Shown here in pieces: positions 58,701 to 64,000 of a stretch of 64,000 nt of DNA (the stretch's first letter is position 1; each line of letters opens with the position of its first letter). The DNA lies in contig OX155963.1 in assembly GCA_944548615.1 (NCBI GenBank), positions 30,593,985 to 30,657,984 on the forward strand, given 5' to 3'. This DNA comes from Micropterix aruncella. Taxonomy: Eukaryota > Arthropoda > Insecta > Lepidoptera > Micropterigidae. The notes under the pieces are model-generated. The model did no database searches and was not told where the DNA came from. It worked only from the letters and a program-made list of their open reading frames with translations. A program made the position numbers and the translations under genes.

Positions 58701-60775
58701 AGTGAATTTTATTTAAGCGCCGCAAAGCACTCGCCAACAAGTTTTACCTTGTAAGGTTAGTGCGCGAGAACGGCTCCGCGAAAAGAAGGGTTAAGCGAAA
58801 TCCATTTTAGTAGGGTCCGGATTAATAGGGTTCTTCTACTCAGACACGTATCCAGACTTTAGTTTCGGGGGGGAAACATTAATTGATTTCGGGTGGGGGG
58901 GGACATTCATTGAAACAACACGGGCACTATCCCCCCTCCTGGATACGTAAAAAAATCGGGGGGGGGGGGACGCATCTGGATACGTCCTTGCTTCTACTGT
59001 AGTTAAAAATTAACATTACAGATATTCTGCCTGGTGCGCAGAGTGTTGATCCTCTGCATGAAACATCGGGTCATAAACGCTTCGATGCTCTGCGATATCT
59101 TGGATTTCGATACAAAGACATCATTGCTGATGATGCGCAGACTCGTCAAGATGGACATTTTTAAACCGATATCAGCAGGAAAGGAAAACAAGTAAGTACG
59201 AATCGACTTCGCGGGAGGAGAAGTACCTAGGTAGCAAAAGGTTACTTTATAGTTTTTGTTCAAATAAAGATTTATCAAGGCAACTCAATTAAAAACGAAG
59301 ATTTATTTTGTTTATTAGAACATTTTAGAACAATGTTAAAAATCTTAACCTATTTTTGATTTTTACCTTGAGAAAAAGGCAAGACAAATGAAAAACAAGA
59401 TTAGGTATTTTGTGCATAATGACAAATAACAATAATAAATAATAAAACGCTTTATTCGTAAAGAAAGGCGAGCTTATTACCCGCAAATAAGGTGTCATTG
59501 TACTAAAGGAATGATGTAAACTACGCATATTCATATAAACTACATATTTACTTGAGCATTGCATAATCAAAATACTTACTTATTAAAATATAGGAGCCAA
59601 CCATTAAAGAAATTAAATTATTTTGGCATGATAAGAGTGGTGATAAGACTTGGTGATTGACAAAAGACAATCCACAATCTAGTCTCCAAGCCCGGCAGAA
59701 TCCGACACCAGACCTCAAGGCACCGGAAAGGCAACCCAGTGGGGCACCTCACGTCCTGCTTACCAGATTTGGATGGATTCCTCCTCTCTAGTCTGGTTAC
59801 AGCTCAAGGTCAGCCTTACGCAGACTTCTACCTCTTGTAAAAGTGTACCGAGTATTGCAAGCCCATTGCGCCCATTCATTCAGGATCAGGTGGCCAACGG
59901 GCCCTTTCTAAGAATAGGTAACAACAGGTCAACATCTACCTACCCCGCTTCTTACGTAAATGTACGTTTTCTAGACCCCGCCAGCAATTTACCGGTTACA
60001 CAACCTCTTTAGAACCGCCCAGAGCTGCCGGAGATTTCTCTCTTTGATGGGGCTGCTGGTTAGGAGTTTAACCACGAGTTGGGCCGGCCAACAAACACCC
60101 CGACCATAGAACCCAAGCTGCATGATAGGTCCTAAGTGCTGAGCTGAAAAGTTACCAAGTGCAGTTATTGGATTGCTTAAAAAGTATTGAAAGTGTTAGG
60201 GATTTTTAGTACCTAGATATTGGCCAGCTGTAGTTGGGGACTTTATCCATTGATGAGATAAAAATAGGTACTTTGGTCATTTTATTTTTTTTCCTAAAAA
60301 TGACAGTTATTATACTACCTATGTCTCTTCTCCCCCCACGATGACAAAATGAACAATCTCAAGTAATATCCCCAGATTACTAATGGTAATATTAATAATT
60401 TACAGCCCCTGGGATAAGAGAGCAGTAAATATGACTAACCTAAACAAACTTATTTCGCACTACTTTCAAACTAATGAGCTTCAAACCAAAGAAGACCCCG
60501 TGGAGCTGATCGAAAAGATGGTTGAAAAAATGGATACAAATGCAGGACAGTCCATTCAATCCGGGAGCATGGCAGAATTTCGGGAAATTGTATCGCAAGA
60601 AAAATTGTCTCAGGAGCGTCACCCTTCGGATATCATGGAGTGCGAAGACCTTCCTACGATGCAGTCGACGAGCAGGAATTTGAGAGCAAGAAAACGACAA
60701 CAGGAACATATTGAGGAATGCCCTTCGGCCAGGAAGAACAAAGTTAGCGTTAGTGTTAACCTGGAGAAATTTTAA
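46675..60775 (+). CDS. HORMAD1: HORMA-PHD-winged helix protein, Hop1/HORMAD-type, nine coding exons, 533 aa
   Basis: Exons: 46675-46701, 46772-47017, 47220-47350, 48728-48870, 51081-51347, 51434-51521, 57146-57305, 59022-59191, 60406-60775. All introns are GT-AG and phases join without a stop. Residues about 10-225 form a HORMA domain (YIRGIFPEEAF, LIKGIFEAFDKKY, EFYLLDYKY, DLSIQLYYYDDVTPPDYEPKGF). Residues 285-330 form a C4HC3 PHD finger: C285, C287, C300, C303, H308, C311, C326 or C327, C330. Residues 355-410 look like a winged helix (CMKHRVINASMLCDILDFDT, then MMRRLVKMDIFKPI). The last 120 residues are charged and probably disordered. HORMA proteins of this class load on meiotic chromosome axes, promote double-strand breaks and homolog pairing, and polymerise by binding short closure motifs. 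The PHD plus winged helix resembles the chromatin-binding region described for Hop1. Rev7 or Mad2 would be much shorter. Confidence 0.8.
46772..47017 (+). CDS. HORMAD1: HORMAD exon 2: HORMA domain, N-terminal part
   Basis: The acceptor CTGTTTCAG ends at 46771 and the donor TAT/gtaagt starts at 47018, phase 0 both ends, 82 codons. Contains ATAVCLSTLTYIRGIFPEEA, then FTNENIQGTRIKLLKDN and LIKGIFEAFDKKY. This is the first helix and loop region of meiotic HORMA proteins (SxxxxxYxRxxFPExxF, WxxGxFDALxxxY). Confidence 0.8.
47220..47350 (+). CDS. HORMAD1: HORMAD exon 3: HORMA beta strands
   Basis: The acceptor TGTTTCAG ends at 47219 and the donor AA/gtagtt starts at 47351, phase 0 in, 2 out. It reads LRRLVFSIYGDRNDPTSLIE then FYLLDYKYNEND, the strand pair of HORMA domains (xxLxxxIYxDxxxPxxxIExYxFxFxY). 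The donor gtagtt is weaker than the others but is the only one keeping the frame. Confidence 0.75.
47370..48200. mobile_element. Element with inverted ends in HORMAD intron 3
   Basis: Left gtgcttctaaacgggccaca, gcaatatgtggctgcaatac; right, inverted, gtgcttctaaacgggctatt, gcaatttgtagccgcaatat. Similar GCAATAT/GGCTGCAAT words recur along both subterminal parts. No transposase frame. A solo left end lies at 45260. Confidence 0.6.
48270..48579. mobile_element. MITE (GCCCGATTGCGTTTCTTC family), copy 1
   Basis: Ends: tgtgcccgattgcgtttctt cat and, inverted, tgggctcgattgcgtttctt cgtga. A second copy lies at 52104-52372 with the same interior words (cgctagagcggaatataaaa / cgttaaagcggaatatgaaa). It lies in HORMAD intron 3, next to exon 4. 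Confidence 0.7.
48728..48870 (+). CDS. HORMAD1: HORMAD exon 4: HORMA helix C and final strand
   Basis: The acceptor TATATAG ends at 48727 and the donor G/gtaagt starts at 48871. The frame gives KVLQATKTLLRTCIHMANES, DILPPKYDLSIQLYYYDD. The LLRTxIxMxxxxxxLPxxxxLxxxLxYxD pattern is diagnostic for meiotic HORMA proteins. Confidence 0.85.
48890..49310. mobile_element. TTAA-flanked element family, two half copies
   Basis: Starts ttaaccggtcggaagccagc; a second start ttaatcggtcggaagccaac lies at 49072; the end is cattgttggcgtccgttaa (inverted: ttaacggacgccaacaatg). TTAA at each boundary and similar inverted ends suggest a piggyBac-type MITE with a tandem or fused second copy. It lies in HORMAD intron 4. 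Confidence 0.55.
50220..50270 (+). repeat. Retroposon poly-(GAATTT) tail
   Basis: aaataaagaatttgaatttg aatttgaatg is a common 3' end of insect non-LTR retroposons. The upstream part is not recognisable. Confidence 0.45.
50430..51015 (+). mobile_element. RTE/CRE-type non-LTR tail with poly-C run
   Basis: The frame from 50731 reads EEGENHPFTKLARKISNLKW, QWAGHITRTNN, FEWRPRNGSSSVGR, then TRW and WHSMAYDGEAYVP. This is the usual end of RTE-like ORF2 (KWxWAGHIxRxxDxRWxxxxxxWxPxxGxRxxGRPxxRW, MGEAYVQQ). A 16-base C tract at 50898-50913 interrupts the frame. The stretch 50585-50730 resembles the insertion at 7183-7876. Confidence 0.6.
51081..51347 (+). CDS. HORMAD1: HORMAD exon 5: safety-belt region and acidic linker
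   Basis: The acceptor TTTTATTAG ends at 51080 and the donor G/gtatac starts at 51348. With one base of the previous exon it reads VTPPDYEPKGFVPLLNDTLV, the conserved TPxDYxPPGF segment. It continues with HSPLGRISTNFHELKV and an acidic linker (NHIEMEVEDNSISEQVGENE). Confidence 0.85.
51434..51521 (+). CDS. HORMAD1: HORMAD exon 6: first half of the PHD finger
   Basis: The acceptor TATCTCCAG ends at 51433 and the donor CG/gtaagg starts at 51522. It encodes MRCPCNQVSAFEHNIIMCR: zinc ligands C285, C287 and C300 of a C4HC3 finger. The finger is completed by the next exon after a 5.6 kb intron. Confidence 0.8.
51637..52450 (+). mobile_element. CR1-like non-LTR fragment, copy D, split by a MITE
   Basis: The frame reads FIKIYKAYVRPILEYGYQIW, NPYFCKDIDIQEKVQRRAAK, LKLLGITTLKQRRQRGDLIE then, after a shift, NRVVDMWNKLPFEVISAISV and FKNRLDLYL with a stop at about 52098. 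The 3' untranslated part is interrupted by the MITE at 52104-52372 and resumes to an (ATAATA)n tail at about 52457. It has the same 3' end as copy B. Confidence 0.75.
52104..52372. mobile_element. MITE (GCCCGATTGCGTTTCTTC family), copy 2
   Basis: Ends tgggcccgattgcatttctt cgtgaact and, inverted, tgggctcgattgcgtttctt cgtgaact are nearly perfect over about 27 bp. It inserted into the 3' end of the CR1-like element; the uninterrupted 3' sequence is preserved in copy B at 29880-29910. Confidence 0.75.
53224..53332 (+). repeat. Tandem duplication of about 54 bp
   Basis: aatggtactaaacgttattc, tgcacagacgatataaactt, tatatggaagat occurs twice with one base change. It lies in HORMAD intron 6. Confidence 0.8.
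53700..54200 (-). mobile_element. Non-LTR ORF2 C-terminal fragment, family E copy 1
   Basis: The minus strand reads MLTMAYVFKLVRGKVDNPSM, LAKVCLFVPDNYNRARSH, FAEPSLRTNLSRWSI. Two sister copies lie at 55190-55690 and 58500-58800, all antisense to the HORMAD gene. The 3' end is a (TTTA)n run near 53697-53715. Confidence 0.7.
55190..55690 (-). mobile_element. Non-LTR ORF2 C-terminal fragment, family E copy 2
   Basis: The minus-strand frame from 55675: YKKCYNSLCLRREMLTMSYV, FNLIRGKTDNPSLLAKVDLF, IPNNYLRTRSHHLFAEPFSR. It is the longest copy of the family here and shares the 3' tail (TTTATT)n at 55180-55225 and caatgcattgaaaagtaaaa with 58560. Confidence 0.7.
57146..57305 (+). CDS. HORMAD1: HORMAD exon 7: second half of the PHD finger
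   Basis: The acceptor TTTTCAG ends at 57145 and the donor ATG/gtaaat starts at 57306. RYCEKWQHSVCFGILPNQ then HCCEECAQ supplies C303, the structural W306, H308, C311, C326 or C327 and C330. CSCEKIMHIENPNKKM forms the link to the winged helix. The donor is non-consensus at +6 but phase 0 is required. Confidence 0.8.
58500..58800 (-). mobile_element. Non-LTR ORF2 C-terminal fragment, family E copy 3
   Basis: Close in sequence to copy 2 (ttaatagcctgcaatttaaa, gagtgagggttggcag, gcgcgagaacggctccgcga) but shorter and interrupted by stops. It lies in HORMAD intron 7. Confidence 0.65.
58849..58987. mobile_element. Short G-rich element with inverted ends
   Basis: gacacgtatccagac at the left is mirrored by atctggatacgtcc at the right. 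Between them are several runs of 6-12 G, some within ggatacgt-type repeats. It is 35 bp upstream of HORMAD exon 8. Confidence 0.5.
59022..59191 (+). CDS. HORMAD1: HORMAD exon 8: winged-helix segment
   Basis: The acceptor ACATTACAG ends at 59021 and the donor AA/gtaagt starts at 59192. It reads IFCLVRRVLILCMKHRVINA, SMLCDILDFDTKTSLLMMRR, LVKMDIFKPI. The helix, helix, recognition-helix, turn pattern (LRRxLxLxxxxxIxxxxLxxxLxxxxxxxxxxLxxLxxxGI) suggests a winged helix. A shorter alternative frame hits a stop. Confidence 0.7.
60406..60775 (+). CDS. HORMAD1: HORMAD exon 9: C-terminal tail and stop
   Basis: The acceptor TTTACAG ends at 60405; 122 codons to TAA at 60773-60775. It starts PWDKRAVNMTNLNKLISHYF, then a charged, Gln/Glu-rich, probably disordered tail with NLRARKRQQEHIEECPSARK (basic, possible nuclear signal) and ends VSVSVNLEKF. 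In meiotic HORMA proteins the C-terminus carries the closure motif; the basic-to-hydrophobic end here is a candidate. AATAAA follows at about 60870. Confidence 0.75.
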
Positions 60776-60869
60776 ACAAAATTATATACTTGTTACTTTA
60801 ATATTTAAGTTCAATTAAAGCTAAAAGTATCATTACTTTAATATTTAACTTCAAAAGCTAGAAATCTTA

Positions 60870-60875
60870 AATAAA
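60870..60875 (+). terminator. HORMAD1: Polyadenylation signal of the HORMAD gene
   Basis: AATAAA lies about 95 bp after the stop, with another overlapping run near 60892. Either could direct 3' end formation. Confidence 0.45.
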
Positions 60876-61775
60876 TTTTATTTAAGATATTAAATAAAAT
60901 ATAGTATTCGAAGATCCCAGATAAGAAAAGTTTTTATTTAACAGTACTGAAGTTGTAATTTGGTTTAAGTTTAAAGTGAATATTACGTTAGTAAATAATT
61001 AATTTTTGATCGATAAAATAAAGCCGAATGCGACATTTACTTTAAATTTATACCATACGTATAATACATAATAGATGTCGAACTGTAGTGCAATTTCGCC
61101 TAATTGGATCCAGCACCAATCGTATTCGCACTGGCGTATACCATTCCAGCCAACCTGAGTATTGTCGAACTAGTTGAGGTATTTTTATTTGTTAATAAAT
61201 ATTTCTTGTCTATTCACAAATTAATCATTTTATATTACTTGTGGTCCTAAATATTTTGTATTTTCTCATAATTACGGTGGATTGCCTTATTAATAGGGAC
61301 ATTGTGAAATTTAGTACAAATTGTCACATTTCAAAAATCCTAAACTCTTAGGTTAAATCCTAAACTCCTAAACCTTGGCATTTTTAAATTATTTAAGGAT
61401 ATTTATGGAATTAGTCGCTTAGTTGATATTTTGAGGAAGAAAATGTTCTTTCAGTAACGCCTTGAAGTAGGGCAACGAAGTTGCATGACGAATAGTATAG
61501 CATGCGGAAGCTGGTTCGAAAGTGGGCAGAGTGGACTGTAAATGAGTTGGTGAAAAAAGAAGACTGATTAGTGGAATTGCTATGGTGTTGTCCTGGCTTG
61601 ACCTGAGTGGAACTGAAGGACTTTCTAACGGGTGAAAGAGGTCTTTGAGGTAAGGAGGTGCTATGGGACTATTCAGGACTTTATAAAGGAGTGAGAGGGC
61701 ATGTAGATTTCTGCACTCACGAATTCAAAGCCAGTGAAGTCCATTGCGATATTTGCTTACGTGATCAAATTTACG

Positions 61776-61838
61776 CGAATATATATCGTATGCAGTCGAA
61801 TATATATCGTATGCAAGTCGAATATATATCGTATGCAG
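61776..61838 (+). repeat. Three tandem copies of a 23-bp unit
   Basis: cgaatatatatcgtatgcag recurs three times, joined by tcgaa or agtcgaa. A minisatellite-like array in the HORMAD 3' flank. Confidence 0.8.
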
Positions 61839-61917
61839 ATATTTTGTAGCCGTTCGAATTTATCCGACATCGGCATTGTCTAGAATTGGAAATAGCAGTG
61901 TCCTTACTATAGTTTGT

Positions 61918-62345
61918 TTAGTTGCTGCTGGAAGGAATCTCTAACCTTCGGAGGCTATGAAAGCCATTGAAAATACGACGACTAATTTGGTTGGCGTGTG
62001 CCTGCCACGAAAGAAATTCGTCTATGACTATTCCAAGATTCTTCACAGTTTTCGAACACTCAATAATATTACCGTTTATTTTGAGGGGTGATATTGACGT
62101 TTTGTTAGTAGTAGACGTGAGTTCCTCGCCACCAATCACAATCGCTTGTGATTTGGCCTGATTTATGATTATGCCACGTTTTTCGGCCCAACTTGATATG
62201 TGTTCTAAATTTGAGTTCATAGTCGACACGGCAGAAGGCAGGTCATCAGGTCTGGCAAGGAGATAAATTTGGAGGTCATCAGCATATAAATGATAGGATG
62301 TAGTTAAGCCAGTGGCGTAACTAAGGCGGTGCAGCCGGTGCGACG
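61918..62345 (-). mobile_element. Non-LTR reverse transcriptase fragment with YADD
   Basis: The minus strand reads TTSYHLYADDLQIYLLARPD then MNSNLEHISSWAEKRGIIIN, KSQAIVIGG, KTVKNLGIVIDEFLSW and HANQISRRIF. The YADD catalytic pair, followed by the INxxKSxxIxxG and LGxxID motifs, identifies the RT palm and thumb of a jockey/CR1-type element. It is truncated at both ends. Confidence 0.75.
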
Positions 62346-63790
62346 CACCGGGGCAAATGTAACATATTATTACTATCTTACTTATTTTATGGTGTTTATT
62401 GGAAAACACGTAACAATAAAAATCACGGGTGACAAATATCGCTGTCTGTTACTGACTGAAGTAAGAAACTCTTTACTGCATACTCGTATACTTTATTATG
62501 CTATTGTGCCGGTATAATATATCACAGATAAACAATCTAATATCAATGAATCATTTTATAAAATCATAAGTAATACAATTTAAGGATAGACATAATTCAA
62601 TATTAGAAATCAATTGATAAAATCACAAGTTATAAAATTTAAAATGTCAATTATGATTAAAAGGCAGACTGAGGCCAGTAGAGTATTAAACATGAAAGGG
62701 TTGTAAAAAAGAAATTTGCGGGAAAGCGTTTTTTAGAAACATCCAGAAGTGTAACTACAAACTAATGATGTAAGTATAATCTAGTGGCAATTTCTGGGAA
62801 TGTAGGTTTGAGGAAGACCGGTCGCGCCAGCGCCGTTGGAGACAACGGCACGCTTCCACTTCGATATTTCAATTTGCCGCTCCGAATCCGGTTCTTAACG
62901 ATTAGAAGGAAGGGTCGACAATGAAGGCCGTACAAACTGGCGAACTTCCGTTGGGCTGCCTGAGGTCGTTCCTCGTTTACGGATGTAAGTAATCGGCCAA
63001 CGAACATCTTCCGGGTTTCAGTCCGTTCAGTGGAGTATCAGACGGCCCGCCACGGCAGCGATCTGATTTGGCAAAATTAAAAGACACAAGGAGCTGCAAT
63101 TTCGAATCACTGTTCTTTTCCCCCACAGATCCTGGCGATATATGCAAAGTTTAGGTAACCTAAAAGATACAAACACAACAGGTAGTGATGAAATTTTGGT
63201 GATTTTTTTTAAGCAAACCATGGTCCAACTAGCCTTCCTTTAGCACATACCTATTACTAACCTAACTACAAGCACTTGTGTATTTCCTAATCACCTCAAA
63301 AAATCTGTCATGTCCTATTTACAAGGGTGAGGGTAGAGAGGACGTCAGTTGTTATCGACCAATCAACCTGTTAAGGTGAATCGTCTTGGTCGCATTACAT
63401 ACAGATTTCATTTCCCATAGGAACCGAAAATATTACCGTATTCCTAATTTGTTTGATACCAAAAAAATGTACAGAAAATTACGTCCCCGGGAAATAAATG
63501 TCATGAATTTTCGATGCTTAAAAGGCGTTCATTTTGAATTTCAAACTAAAATAAATTTCACTATTGTCTACGCTTGTGTTAGTAGACAGTGTGAGCGAGT
63601 GGGTTTGCTCGCGAGTGACCGCGCCAACATGCTATGAGACAGCGCTATGTATAAGAATGAAATGGATGTCGCTGATAAGCCGCGCGGGCGGTCGCCGCAG
63701 CAGAGAATCGCAGTAATGTTTATCAGTGGTAATGTTGCCAAGCACCTAGGCGCAACACTATCGCCTGTCATGTCAATTTGCCTTTGAATA
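62346..63790. other. 3' flank stretch, no gene recognised
   Basis: Short frames only. None has splice-compatible borders plus recognisable motifs. Confidence 0.4.
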
Positions 63791-63802
63791 GTTTGTCAAC
63801 GA

Positions 63803-63905
63803 GGTGTACCCTACTTACTTACTTTCCAAGTTTAATTGTTAGTTAAGTTAGTTTAGTAGTTAGGTGTACCCTACTTACTTACTTTTTCCAAGTTTAATTG
63901 TTGAA
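63803..63905 (+). repeat. Tandem duplication of about 58 bp
   Basis: aggtgtaccctacttactta cttt, then ccaagtttaattgtt, occurs twice, the second copy with two extra T. It lies near the window end. Confidence 0.8.
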
Positions 63906-64000
63906 TTCAAAACCATGAAACGTGCATACCAAAAACACGAATATTGTGGCCCAAAACCAAATAGCAAAAGGAGCAGGGCTATGATGAAACGACATCATGG

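Noticed and set aside
61776..61838. Three 23-bp direct repeats, considered as a CRISPR-like array
   Set aside because: There are no spacers between the units, and the context is eukaryotic; it is a minisatellite.

Overview
The window is nuclear DNA of an arthropod, most likely an insect outside the higher flies. It has intron-rich genes with GT-AG splice sites, AATAAA polyadenylation signals, an insulin receptor substrate of insect architecture, and a dense load of arthropod-type transposons: mariner, Tc1, pogo/Tigger, PIF/Harbinger, Gypsy, Penelope-like, I/R1- and CR1/jockey-type retroposons, and TTAA-flanked MITEs. No bacterial operons, rRNA or CRISPR arrays are seen. The species cannot be named from the sequence.

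Region 1 (1-2 kb) holds the 3'-terminal coding exon of a gene that starts before the window (135-544) and a second terminal exon (1627-1881). Neither is recognised. Region 2 (2-12 kb) is repeat-rich. It has a CpG-rich block at about 4440-4810, ending in a good splice donor, that could be the untranslated first exon of the next gene.

Region 3 (12.26-38.60 kb) is a plus-strand insulin receptor substrate gene (IRS, chico of Drosophila). Seven coding exons join in compatible phase into 980 codons: a PH domain, a PTB domain split over two exons, a serine-rich linker, an RERCDSLPSR exon, and a GC-rich tail. The tail carries YxxM sites (YMEM, YVEM, YLEM, YAVM) for PI3-kinase, a YANV site of the Grb2/Drk type, and two C-terminal sites (YATLDL, YATIDF) placed like the SHP2/Corkscrew sites of vertebrate IRS1. 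Its introns are full of transposon debris, including a nest four elements deep at 19.3-23.7 kb.

Region 4 (38.6-46.6 kb) is the IRS 3' flank and an intergenic stretch with MITEs and a CR1-like remnant.

Region 5 (46.67-60.78 kb) is a plus-strand gene of nine coding exons, 533 codons, with all phases compatible. It encodes an N-terminal HORMA domain, a C4HC3 PHD finger, a winged-helix segment and a charged tail. This is the layout of Hop1-type meiotic chromosome-axis proteins with a chromatin-binding region, and it is the most interesting item in the window. Region 6 (60.8-64 kb) contains only repeats, including a reverse transcriptase fragment.

The two main genes are not functionally related: one acts in insulin/PI3K growth signalling at the membrane, the other probably on meiotic chromosomes. 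All exon models come from reading splice sites, phases and conserved motifs by eye, without transcripts or database searches.
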